Origin: Amaurobius ferox
Taxonomy: Eukaryota > Arthropoda > Arachnida > Araneae > Amaurobiidae
Assembly (NCBI GenBank): GCA_951213105.1
Contig: OX578140.1
Span: 36,360,003 to 36,424,002, forward strand
DNA length: 64,000 nt
Reading direction: 5' to 3'
This document shows, in pieces, positions 34,191 to 45,501 of the stretch (positions are counted from its first letter, which is position 1; each line of letters begins with the position of its first letter). A program made the position numbers and the translations under genes. Below the pieces are notes generated by a model, which saw nothing but the letters and a program-made list of their open reading frames with translations, had not been told where the DNA came from and did no database searches.

Positions 34191-34476
34191 TGTTGTTGAA
34201 ACCCAGACCGTCCGACCTACCAGAAAGGTGTAAGGTAACTGTTTGGACGGTCGGGAAGTGCCACCCAATTTAGACCGGAACCCAGTGGGGGAGGCATCCA
34301 CAGGGACCGTACCCTCCTTCCCCTACCACCAACCTCTCGGAAGGACTTTCGGACCCACATGTTTAACGTGATCGTACTCCGCATGAACACGGCGGCAGTT
34401 TTGGCAGTGGCTGGAATCGAACCCAGGCCTACCGAGTGCAACTCCAGCGGGCTAACCAATGGGCTACCGCACCCCC
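34191..34476 (-). mobile_element. tRNA-derived SINE (286 bp) with 14-bp TSD
   Basis: On the minus strand it starts GGGGGTGCGGTAGCCCATTG, with a box A-like TAGCCCATTGG. Box B-like GGGTTCGATTCC lies ~50 nt further on, as in a pol III tRNA promoter, and an unrelated body follows. It ends with a (CAA)n-type tail at 34191-34200. The exact 14-bp duplication GCAATTATGAGTGT (34177-34190 and 34477-34490) proves retroposition by a LINE machinery. A long minus-strand frame across it is a chance frame. The exact duplication suggests a fairly recent insertion. Confidence 0.92.
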
Positions 34477-34503
34477 GCAATTATGAGTGTGTTACCCTTC
34501 ACA

Positions 34504-34732
34504 TTAAGGGGCCAGTGGACGTTGAGATGAGCAAAAATCGACTCAAAAAGTTTTAATGTATAACATTATTTTACATATTTAACATTTGCATACGGGTGGG
34601 ACAGCGTCCATCCCAAACGAAGAACCTCCCAAAAAGACAGGTATTTGACATACCCTATCCCGAACAGTTAGATCCCCCTTTGCAGGCATTGGCGTCCGTG
34701 GAAATCGCTGACAGAAACATTGCACCTGCTGC
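34504..34732 (+). mobile_element. TTAA element F3, truncated, with E arm
   Basis: The TTAA-GGGGCCAGTGGACGTTGAGAT terminus matches F1/F2. E begins at the internal TTAA (34579-34582) with CATTTGCATACGGGTGGGAC and runs to GCACCTGCT at ~34732. There the sequence switches abruptly to the interior of family D, so the rest of F3 is missing. Confidence 0.8.
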
Positions 34733-35323
34733 AATTGTAATTGCTTTGTTTCGGTATGTAGTTGCACAGAATTTAAGCAAAAATGAAGTGGTTTTAGGAC
34801 AGATACAACACTCAATATGAATTAAAAAGAACTTTAAAAATCCCGATTTTGAGACAAGATGGATGCCATATAACATTTTGAAGTGGGTCACGTGATCTTT
34901 TCATATCATTGTCACGTGATCGCTTCATATAAGAAGTGTAATTATTATTTTAATTTTTATTTAAAAAACTACTGAATATATTTCGCTGAATTTTTTTTTA
35001 TATATTTTATGGAACAATTTAAATATTACCTAAAATTTTCGAAGTAATTTGCGAATTTTAAATCTGCTTAAAAAATGTTTGAAAAATTAGATCCCATAGG
35101 GCTCAATGTATTTCATTTTTTCAACTCGGGTTCAATCCAAACCTAATTGGGTGATATTATTCATTTATATTCCCATAGGTCCTACAGACAGTCTGAACAA
35201 CATACTAAAATTTCATTTTGATTAAGTAATTTTTACAGCAGTTATCGTGCTAACGGACAGACAGACAGACAGAATGAATGAACAAAGTCATAAACATTTT
35301 TCAACTTTGTTGTAAAGTGTTAA
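34733..35323 (-). mobile_element. Repeat family D, 5'-truncated copy D5
   Basis: Begins inside D (TGTAATTGCTTTGTTTCGGT), includes one TCACGTGATC block at ~34888 and a second, altered one (GTCACGTGATC) at ~34912. It ends with the CAGA tract and the hairpin TTTTTCAACTTTGTTG...AAGTGTTAA. Confidence 0.8.
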
Positions 35324-35330
35324 AAATGAT

Positions 35331-37936
35331 ATTATCCCTGAAGTTCAAAATCGTATTTCACTGGCCAACAAGGCATGTTTTGGACCTCGCCCTGTTTTGA
35401 GGTCTTGTTTCCTCTCTAGAAAAACAAAGTTCCTTATCTATAAAAGTATCATTAGGCCTGTCGTAATATATGGTTCGGAAACATAGTCTTTAACAAAAAA
35501 TGGAGAGGGTAGAGTTGCTGCTTTTGAGCGTAGGGTTCTCAGAGGCATCCTTGGTGGAGTAAAGGAGAATGGCCTATGGCGGAGGCGTTTTAACTCAGAT
35601 ATTTATAGATATTTTAAGGAACCTGATATTATTAAATATTTTAAAATTAAGCGAATGAACTGGGCCTCTCATATTGCTAGAATGGATGAAAGGGACCCGG
35701 TAAAGAAGATGTTTGCTGCAAGGCCCTTTACTAGTAGAAAAAGAGGAGGACCAAAGCTGAGATGGCTTGACTCAGTTGTTCGGATTTTAGAGTGATTGTG
35801 TTGGGTTATACTTTTAGATATTTAATAATTTTAGAAATTTTGCTTTTGGTTTAAACGTGTTCAGGGGTCTTATTTACATAGTCATTCTCTTTTAGTTATC
35901 CATTTTCCAATTGTTTAGGTTTTTGATATTCTTCTGTTCCAAATAGGTTCTTTTCCATAGGTTTCGTGTTAAAAACGGCGAAAGTTCGTTCTTTTTAGGT
36001 TTTAGCAATTTAAATTTATTTAAATTGGTTAATTTGTGATTCCATTTATTGCCCTTTTTATTCCCTTTAATTTGATTCCAAATTTATTGCTCTCGGTTAA
36101 AAATTGGTTAATTCATTGCAATTTTACAGTTCTATTCTATTTTCAGCTTTTTAAATATATCAGAATCGTCCATATTTAAATTATTGCCGAATTCGTATAT
36201 TTCCAAATCGTTTCACTTCATTTCTTTTTAATTTTCTTCTGCTCTGAAATTCCATTTCTCTTCTTTAAAATTTCGAGTTTTTAATTGGTTGATCGTAATA
36301 TTAAAATCGTCTGTCATTAATTATTTTATCGTTCATCGATAATTTTGTTGACAGTCTGTGGCAGCGATGTTTCGCAGTATATAAGCAAATCGCGCACTTT
36401 TTCGATCTCTTTTTTTGCCTTTTTTACTTTTCTTCTGCTTATGGATTAGAACAAGGGGATGTAAGCTATTAAGCTGCCCTGTGCCGTTAGGCACACATTC
36501 TGTGGAATGTCTTTTTCGCGACTTTTAAGTTTGTTCGTGTTTAATTTACGATGTCCAGCCCACGATTCTTGTTTCCTGCTATGACTTAAGTGCGTACTCT
36601 TAACGCTGTATATAAAATAAAATGTTTATCCCGGCTAATTAAACGTCTGATCTGTTATGAAGTTGTAGCGTCTTCAATCTGTTTTTCCCGCCGTGGAGGC
36701 GAGGTTTATTCTAAACAGTTGGGAGCATCCGAAATTATTGTGTCTACAAGCTCTCGCCTGCCATGTGGATTTGAGAAGTGCTCTGACGCCAATTAGGCGG
36801 TTGTTTATCGTTGTCAGTGTGCATTCTTTAAATGACGTATTGAGTCGGCATTTCCATATGAGATTACTGGACTATATGCTCGGCGTTTAGTACTGATGAG
36901 TAAAGAAGTGTCCATTGTTTCCGATGAAGAAATCGTTGATTGAGGTTTGGTGCTGATCGAATTTTCGACGTTGAGGAGCTTGCTGTCGTGTGAACGACCC
37001 TTCTTTTGAACAGGAATGGATGGTTTTCCTCGTAATTAAGCGATTGGACTTTTGCCTTTCCATCTTCGTCTCATCTGTTGGGATCTGATGCATCCAGCAT
37101 GTTCCATGACGGCTCTACATCCGGGTGATATCTTTTAAATGCTGATTTTTATTTGCTTCTGTCGGTTTAGACTATTTATTTTAAAGTTTAATTGTGTTAG
37201 TAGAATAAGACCCCTTTAGACTTATATACTTTAGGTCACCTGAACCTGTGGTTATCTTTTAAATTTTGTTCTAAATTCCCTTTTGGCTAACTTATGTTTT
37301 TTTTATCTAAAATTCTAGTTTCGACAAATAATTGAATAAGTTTAATATTGTTAACTTTAAAATTTAATATTCTAACGTTTTTTCTACCACTATACGACCG
37401 GCCATTCCTTTTATTTATTTATTTAAGTTGTTTATTTGATTTGTTTAGTTAATGAGATGTTTAAAATTTGTAAAATGTTTTGAAAATTATTTTAAAAGTG
37501 AAGTTTAAAATTTTAATAAACGTTAGATTTTGAAAACCTAAAATCTGTGTTCTCTCTTTTACTTTTAATGTTTTTATTTTTAGGAAAGTTCCATTTAATT
37601 ACATGTAGAGTACATATTTGTACACGTAGGGAAACTGGTCAATAGGTCCACTTTCAGTTTATTTTTAGAATGTTTTCAGGTTTAAGGAACTTAGAATGGT
37701 TTATATTGTAGAGTGTATTTCAGACATATTTTCAGATGACTTTCAGGAATTTAGAATGTTTTGAATATTTAGAAATGCTTTTAGTATTTCATAAAAGTTT
37801 CAGTTCCCCCCCCCCCCCCCCAACAATTGGAGCAAGAGACTGGCAGACCAGGTCTAGAAATAGACAATCCTGGAGGAATCTTCAGCAAAAGCCCATGGCT
37901 CATACTGGGCTGTCGTGCCAAATATGATGATGATGT
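35331..37936 (+). pseudogene. RTE-like LINE reverse-transcriptase 3' end, split by a ~2-kb insert
   Basis: Part 1 (35331-35793) translates as IIPEVQNRISLANKACFG, then FLIYKSIIRPVVIYGSET, a stop where Trp is expected, ...FERRVLRGILGG, MNWASHIARMDERDPVKKMF and KLRWLDSVVRIL. This is the C-terminal part of an endonuclease/reverse-transcriptase polyprotein. Part 2 (37823-37936) continues the same protein with TIGARDWQTRSRNRQSWRNL, the stop, and a (TGA)n tail, as in RTE-type LINEs. Between them (35794-37822) lies unrelated sequence. The copy is 5'-truncated and dead. Confidence 0.85.
35794..37822. mobile_element. Unclassified ~2-kb insert within the LINE
   Basis: Defined by the two halves of the LINE protein on either side. 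The plus strand is strikingly T-rich in its first ~650 bp and last ~700 bp, with a GC-richer middle (36360-37120). TATA-like GTATATAAG lies at 36374 and AATAAA signals at ~36617 and ~37516. A 15-base C run is at the right edge. No protein family, clear TG...CA pair or duplication could be fixed. A long solo LTR is possible but unproven. Confidence 0.55.
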
Positions 37937-38297
37937 AAATTCTAGAATTTGAAAACAGTTATAATATGAAAAACAAAAAACAGAACTGTTCACAATTACT
38001 CTATCATTTGAAAGATAGAGCTTTGTCTTTTTTTCAATGACATACGTTATTCAAGCAAGTGATTTTTCTAATGCTAATATTTTGAATATTAGGAGAGATA
38101 GAGATCTCTGCTATAAATGTCAATGTACAGCTTGATTATTTATTGTAAAAATAAAATTGTTATGTTATATTATTTTCATTGAAATATCTTTAAATTCAGT
38201 TAAGTACTGCAATTGACTATTGAACACTTATTGTTTAAAATTAAAATGTTTCGTTAAATTAAATCTAAAAAATACCAGTAAGATCATATTTAAAACC
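37937..38297. other. Non-coding stretch, nothing recognised
   Basis: AT-rich and unassigned. Confidence 0.4.
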
Positions 38298-39583
38298 AAC
38301 AAGAAAGATCAATCATGCTTAAAGCATTGATTATGAAACACTTTCCAACTTCAATGCAATTTTACTTAAACATATCTAAAATGCAATACATTCCTCGGTA
38401 ATATTTTAAAACTTCTCACAATACTACATTGATTTATTATATTTGAAAACTTAAACAATCATCGAAAAAAATGAACTTCATTCAAATGACGGCATTGAAA
38501 TATAAATTGCCTGGTTTAAACACAGTAATGTGATATATTACTCGGTAACAATTTTAGAATTATCATAATACCACGATAAACTTCATCGGAAACAACTGAA
38601 ATTCATTCAAATGACGTCATAGAAAAAATAACACGCCTGGCTCTCTCTAAAAAAGCAGCATTTCATTCATAAATAATTTCCCGTTCATGTCATTCATCAC
38701 AATACTATAATAATTTATTTTATTTAAAAATTAAGACCATGGAGCTATAAGTACGTAATTTAACTCTATGCTTAAAACTTCATCGCAAAAAATCGTCATT
38801 CTCTCGGTAAAGTCAATCAATATTTCTTTCATATCAGCTATGCAGACTCCATGAGCTAAATTCCTTTGCGTTAAAAAAATACAGCAATTCCTATACAACT
38901 CATCCTACATATTTTGCTGTTTACATTTCACATAAGTGAAAAATAGGCTTCGTTAGAGAAATAATCAAAGTTGGATGCTCATTTAAACTCAAATATATTG
39001 TAATTGCGTTGTTTCAGTATGTAGATGCACAGAATTTAAGCGAAAATAAAGAGGTTTTACGACGAATACAGCACTCAATATGAATTAAAAAGAACTTTAA
39101 AAATGACGATTTTGAGACAAGATGGATGCCGTATTGTATTTTGAAGTTGGTCACGTGATCGTTTCATATCATGGTCACGTGATCGCTTCATATAAGAGGT
39201 GTAATTATTATTTTAATTTTTATTTAAAAAACTACTGAATATATTTTGCTGAATTTTTTTTATATATATTTTATGGAATAATTTGAATATTACCTAAAAT
39301 TTTGGAAGCAATTTGTGAATTTTAAATCCGCTTAAAAAATGTTTGAAAAATTAGGTCCCATAGGGTTCAGTGTATTTCATTTTTTCAACCCGGATTCAAT
39401 CCAAAACTAATTGAGTGATATTATTTATTTATATTCCCATAGGTCCTACAGACCCTCTGAACAACATACTAAAATTTCATTTTGATTAAGTCATTTTTAC
39501 GGCAGTTATCGTGCTAACGGACAGACAGACAGACAGAATGAACAAAGTCATAAACACTTTTCAACTTTGTTGTAAAGTGTTAA
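38298..39583 (-). mobile_element. Repeat family D, copy D6 (full, best-preserved)
   Basis: The plus strand runs AACAAGAAAGATCAATCATG to AAGTGTTAA. The 5' subterminal AACACTTTCCAACTT is nearly a direct copy of the 3' hairpin arm AACACTTTTCAACTT. Two TCACGTGATC blocks (39151 and 39175) lie 24 bp apart, each followed by G(T/C)TTCATAT. The (CAGA)4 tract sits just inside the 3' hairpin. Confidence 0.87.
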
Positions 39584-41283
39584 TAAAAACTACACAAGCT
39601 AAGTGTTTCTAAAACACGTGATAGATTCTAAGAAACAATTTTTCCAATGAATGAGACGCAATCAAGGGAATGTTTTTGATTTAAGTATTTTCCATCTATG
39701 CATACTCTCAGACAAACGGAAATTAAAGTACCTGTTTTATATTTATGTAATAACCGTTTATAATTCCAAAACGGATCACCTCATCAACATACTCATTTGA
39801 TTTGTTTGTTAAATTTCATTGCGAGTAAATTTTTGGCTAAAATATAGCATATTTTGTACTTTTATTTCTGCCTCATCTGGAGCAACTCTGGGTATTTATA
39901 CTAGTTCGTTGTAACTCAGATTCGCTATGACTAGTTTTCACTGTATGCTGATTTATTGGAAGCGTGTATTTTTTATATATTAGAATCTCTATAACAAACC
40001 GGAATATTAAGTAATCGCACATGAAGTTCGTTACATTAACATAAAATGAAACTGCGATGTTTAAAAACTTTGGGTAAAATTATCAATTTCCAATTTTATC
40101 TTCAGTTCTCTCATCAGTTTCAAGTCGTAATTTTTCAGCAGTAGCAGACTGGTTATATGTGGCTGAATCACCGGTCTACAACAGCAAATCATCTTTTCTC
40201 AACTTTGCCCTGCATTAAGTTGAAAGGAAACAATGATTGAGATTGATTGAACTTTTAAGAAAACCTAAACCCCCTAGACGGTTAATTCACGGTGAGGACG
40301 AAAACAGAAAACTGCCGGTTTCTGTGATAAATCAAATATTTATGTCTATTTCTAAAACAAAAACAAATATATTACTTTAAATTAAAACAAATATATTACT
40401 CAAAACCAACAGCAAAAAATGGAATTTATACATGACTTGCTTTTGCTAAAATAAATTAGCTTGTTGTGAAAAACATATTTTCAGATTCAATAATTAAAAT
40501 CTGGAATAAAATATCAACGTCTTAAAAAAACACTCGGACTTGAAAGCTAATTAACATTTAATGTTTTTATTTATAGAATATATTGTATTTTGCTTTGTAC
40601 CGCATTTTCATTTGATTTTAGAAAAAGCGTTTGAAACCAATGTCAGTTTTTCAGTCTTAAAAAATAATCTAGTGTTCTGCAAATTAATAGTGGCTTAAAA
40701 AGATAAAGATATATTTTTCCCATGTATTGTAAGCTGACAGTAACTAAAAAAGTTTAAAACATATTTTATTTTTATTAATGTTAAGTCATTTTAATTATTT
40801 AAATTCCTGAATTTAACAGGAGAAAAATGCATACACAAATCAGATATTTCTGCCAAAGCATTCTCTACGTATTTCGTTTTTTTTATTTTGACGATTATAT
40901 TTTATACCATCAAAATACTAGTTTGATGCGATTTTTGTTTAACGTTGTTTACCAATTTTTTGTTATAAATATTTGCACTAGCATTACATTGAAGATGTTT
41001 TTAAAGTATTTAGTTTTTCAAAGTACATATGCAAAAAGTATGTATCTATTGACTCATCTGTCAAAATATACGAGGTCCTGGTAACTTATACTGGCATCAA
41101 ATCTAAATTGACATGACACTAAAGAATTCGAGAATATACAATTAAGTTCTAAGTTATATAATTAATCTATTTAGCGCTATCTATACTATTAACGCATCAA
41201 AACCAATGTGTGTATGTTTTAAGGTTTGTCGGTATGTCCCCCTTATTCCGAAGTCAATAACTAGCCTAGCACCTCACAATTAT
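39584..41283. other. Non-coding stretch; possible pogo-like end at ~39945
   Basis: About 1.7 kb without supported genes. CATACAGTGAAAACTAGTC (minus strand, ~39936-39954) with GTTACAACGAACTAG resembles a pogo/Tigger-type terminus. No partner was found. A duplicated ACAAATATATTACT occurs at ~40362 and ~40388. Confidence 0.4.
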
Positions 41284-42130
41284 TTACTTTACCCATATAC
41301 ATAGCATAGCGTATAGGGAAAGTATTACAACGGGGTCGAAAATTTGAGTTTTCGACGGAAGAGCAAGTTTTAAGCATCCGTGAACTCGAACCGATCGTTT
41401 GTGAGGTGATGTCTGCATGTATGTGGGTGATGTATGAGTATGCATGCATGCGTGTGTATGTGTGTGTGTGTGTGCGCGTGTGTTCGTGAATCTGTGAGAC
41501 GATATTTCACGAAAACATAGAGCGTTTCGAACGAAATTTGATACAAAAATTGCAATCCATGAATACTGGAACCATATTGATTTTAAACGGAATCGAATGT
41601 TCAAAAAATTCTTTAAATTTTCGTATAAAATCTTTAAAAAATCATCAGTAAATAAGGATTTTCAATAATATTAGGTAAATAATCACTTCTTAAGTAACTT
41701 TTCATTAGAAAACAATTGACATAAATTTTAGAACACTAGCATGAACCTTTCTTGAGATATTGAGCTTTATCAAAAAATTGCATAACACTAAAAAAAGTAT
41801 TATCTATTGTGAAATATGTTCACTTTTCATATATAATTTTATCCTATAAATTTGTTAACATTCTTGTGGATCTAGTTTGTTCCACTCACGAGAGAAGATA
41901 TTTTGTGTAATAATTTTATATTTTGACGCCTATTTCACCAGCAGTCCTTTATATATAAGAAATGCTTTTTTATCCGTTTGTCTGCAACGCTTGGCAATAT
42001 AATTTGGTGAACTTGATGATTCATTTAGAAAAATATTTTCAACTTGGCAATATTTTGCAACAGACTGACGAAAATATTGTCAAATTTGCAAAACTGATGC
42101 TAAAGTACAAGAAATCTTAATAAAGCATAT
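41284..42130 (-). mobile_element. Diverged family-A relative A7
   Basis: Reverse orientation: TTTACTTTACCCATATACAT...GTATAGGGAAAGTA hairpin, ACAACGGGGTCGAAAATTTG, TTTTCGACGGAAGAGCAAG, a mixed GT/GCAT tract (41411-41482), then weaker matches to the A interior (GAACCTTTCTTGAGATATTG, GTTCACTTTTCATAT). The 5' end is not clear. Confidence 0.65.
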
Positions 42131-42560
42131 ATATTTTTCAAGCTTGGGTATAGATAAATAGAGCTTACATGATAAGTGACATAAATGTAGCATTAAATTC
42201 CAGAGGAGATTAGATAGTTCACTAAAGCTTTACACTTCCGCCTCAAAGATTTTTCTTATAACATCTATTTCCCATGATTAGCTATAGATAGAGCTTAAAT
42301 ATTAACTGATAGCGATAGAGCATCCCATTTCAGTGAGATATGGGTTTACTATAACAATTTAAACTTACGGGATTTTTTCCACTCAGGATTAAAGAAAAAT
42401 CCTTGAAGCATCTAGTGCTCTGAATTGGCTGCAAATAAAGTTTAGATGTTATGATAAGCAATGGCAGAGCGGTAAACTGTGTTTAAAAATATACAGAATC
42501 ATTTCATAGAGTCCGGAAAATGCGGGCCAACAAACCAGGGCCAAAACGACCAAGTTAATT

Positions 42561-42613
42561 AATAATAATAGGTCGAATATAATAATAAGTCGAATATAAT
42601 AATAGGTCGAATA
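42561..42613 (+). repeat. Three-unit 17-bp minisatellite
   Basis: AATAATA(G/A)GTCGAATAT repeats with G/AGTCGA at ~42571, ~42588 and ~42605. Confidence 0.9.
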
Positions 42614-43539
42614 AGTAGCTATTTGAATAATTTAAGTATCCCACACGATGAACTCTCCTCCTTGATTAAAATTTGTAGTAAGCTGTTATGTAGTTTTAAT
42701 TATACTCATAATTTGTGTTTTGATAAATGTTAAATTTTAAAGTTAATAATAATTATTTTAATGAGTAATGTATTTATTTAAAGATTATGGTAAGTGGACT
42801 CGCACTAAGAAATAATGGTGTGTTAAATGAGGCACAACGACTAATAATTTATATGCAAGCTTAAATTTAAAATCGGCTTTGTTTTGCTTCTTAATTAAAT
42901 ACTATTCGCCACAGATGTTGACGGATATGGATTCTTCATCAAATTTCGGAAGGGATTGGGCGTTCCCTAAGACTTTCCATTTCCGATTTTCCGAAAATTC
43001 GGATGACTGTATGAAATAAGTTTTCGAAAGAATATAAAAATTCTTAATATTTCCGCCGAAAGTAAAATGTACACACCACTTGAAAGCTTATTCCTATTTT
43101 TTGTATAACATAAACTATATGCATTAACTATACTTTGTGACACATAAAAAACAAAATATTAAAATTTATTTTTAAAGATAATATGAAATTTTGATAATTA
43201 AGCTCTGTGTGTTGCAGTTGCATGCAGAAAGTAGCTCCCATCCATAGACTTTAACATTTTTACTATAGTCTAAACTCTTTACTTTAAAATTATAAATATC
43301 TTATAAATAGTTTGTATACTCTGAACTAAAAGTGTATGAGAAAATGTTTTCAATCTTATTCATACCCTGCCTCTGAACAAAAAGTTTCACTCGAGCATTC
43401 CCCATGAAAAATCAAAAATCTTCAAACGAAAACTAAAGTAACTCAGCAATATTTACCGCTTAATTATTTTTTTTTTAATTTTAAACTAAAATGCTTCACG
43501 TGTTTGCATATAGTCATCAGTACATCCTCTTCAATTTTT
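42614..43539. other. Non-coding stretch, nothing recognised
   Basis: AT-rich, no recognised gene or element. Confidence 0.4.
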
Positions 43540-43735
43540 ATACGTCTGGGAGTAAGTTTAACTCCCAACGAGAAGGCAAAATGAAAAACAGATTTTATTT
43601 TTTTTTTTTACTTCAAAACGTCAAACTCTTAATAGAAAAGTTTATGGTTGGTAAAATACTTACCAGGGCGAAAGATATGAAGAAATTCCCAAAGGAAAAT
43701 CTCAAAATATTACAAAAAGATAGATAAACAAATGA
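43540..43735 (+). repeat. Dispersed repeat family J, copy J1
   Basis: Conserved core CTCTTAATAGAAAAGTTTAT, GTAAAATACTTACCAG, then GATATGAAGAAATTCCC. It recurs at ~46985, ~54645 and ~57010, always in the same orientation and with an upstream CGTCTGG-like word in three copies. A 78-codon frame here is not shared by the other copies, so it is not a gene. Confidence 0.7.
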
Positions 43736-44689
43736 AAAAGGTTATTTTTTCAAGGTTTTCAAGTGAAAAGTTTTACAAATCCATTATGCAAATGTTTGGG
43801 ATGGAATAAAGATTCGGAAATTCACAGATAAAAATGTATATTTGCATTTCGGCTATAAAATTCTGTAAGAAAGTCAATTTTTAGTTTGAAATTAAATTGT
43901 TTTATTTTGCATATAAGAATTCTAAAATTTTCTACGAATGCAATTCAGTTGAATTAAATTAAATAAATCGATAAATACCGGAAAAAATTGTCCAAAATTG
44001 TTAACTCTGGAATGATCTGTTTGAACTTCAATAAGTTTTAACTATAAGCCCACCTTACATATCCTTAGAAAGAACTCAATATTTTTTGCTATGACTAAAA
44101 TTTATAGTAGCAAAATCCGCACAAATTGGTTACATTCCACAAGCATGGAATAATGATTAGCAACCAACATTGGTGGACTAGTTTCGATCCTGTAACTACT
44201 ATATTTCAAAAACTAAGAACTAGATTCAAAGTCCAATTATATATCCTTGTAGGGCTTTTAAAGGACTGCATATTACATGCTTACTACTTTTAATTTTTGA
44301 GTCATAAGTATTACGAACTTGAAAAATGCAAAATTTTCAATCTTCTTCAACTTGACAAGACAATTACTCGAAAACTATAAGAGATTTTTTTTAATAATAA
44401 ATAAAGATTTTAATACTAGATATTCTAGTACATATTTTTGTCGTTTACTATTTATATGTAATTTTTATAATTTTTTGATATTTATATCTATTTTAAGATA
44501 TTTTGCATAAAAGTACGCAAAGTGAAGCGAAAACTCGCTCGGAGAATAAAAATTCGTTCTTTCGGGGGGAAAAAAGTTCAAAATATTAAATAAAAGCAAT
44601 TATTTCTGTATATCCAAAGATGGTACCCTATTTTTGGCAAAACAAGTAAAAAATATTTCCATTGTCATCTACGATTATTAGGTTCAGAG
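43736..44689. other. Non-coding stretch, nothing recognised
   Basis: AT-rich, no recognised gene or element. Confidence 0.4.
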
Positions 44690-45040
44690 ATGTAAACGTC
44701 CAAATTATTTACATTTTTCGCAACGCTCCGGTTTCCTCCAGAGATACCCCGACCATGAATGTTATTCACATCAAAACCTGCTTCCTTCTTATGCAATCTT
44801 AGTTGAATCTTTCAGCAGGAACAAACTTAAGCCTTTCGGAGCCTGGTAACTAAACCTTATAAACTAATTCAATTTTTTTAAAAACAAGACCTACGAAATC
44901 TATCGTATAAGGAGTTCCGCTAACCCTGTGCCGAATTTCGTGACTGTGCGAAGTTTGGATTTTCTGTTACAGAAGGAACACACAAACAGATGGACAGACA
45001 GATATTTCCTTTTATTAATCTTGATCTATATCCACGTTGC
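44690..45040. repeat. Fragment of a dispersed repeat related to 9565-9640
   Basis: AACGTCCAAATTATTTACAT, CGCAACGCTCCGG and ATACCCCGACCAT match the block at 9.57 kb. A later ACAGATGGACAGACAGATAT tract is like the ones near the 3' ends of families B-D, but no terminal hairpin is visible. Confidence 0.45.
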
Positions 45041-45423
45041 TTGTTTGAAAAGAAAATAACGAATCACACATCCGTTACACATCCAGCCAGCTTTGCAATC
45101 ATTTCACCATGCATCAATCTTAAAACTTTGTGGGTTGTGTAGAATCATTGCAATACCACTTTTAATGTGCAAGCAATACCTCTTTAATTGTGCAAGAGTT
45201 TAAAGCTTTCTTTAAATGGCCAAATGTGCCAATAACCTAAGAGCATTACATACGCATGAAAAATATGTCTACAGACATTGCATTTTCCTAAAATTATTTC
45301 ACTGTAGTTATTCTCAGCAAATTACGAAAAATATTGGTATGTGATAAAAATACTCAAAAGAAGGCTGAATTTATTTAACTGTAATATAGTAACGCAAATT
45401 TTTCTTTTATGGAAAATCTAAAA

Positions 45424-45501
45424 TGGAATATATTTTTAATGGAATATATATATATATATATATATAGTGAGCGTATATATATATATATATATATATATAT
45501 A
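45424..45501. repeat. TA microsatellite with palindromic GTGAGCG core
   Basis: (TA)n at ~45446-45465, GTGAGCG at 45467-45473, (TA)n again, then CGCTCAC at the start of Tc1 element T3. The GTGAGCG equals the outermost bases of a T3-type right end, so it may be the leftover tip of another copy. Confidence 0.85.

Noticed and set aside
34400..34480. A tRNA gene on the minus strand
   Set aside because: A and B boxes are present, but the sequence continues ~200 nt into a SINE body with a tail and a 14-bp duplication, and the cloverleaf is imperfect.
35794..37822. Spliceosomal intron within the LINE
   Set aside because: No good GT donor at the protein break and the LINE copy already carries stops; insertion is simpler.
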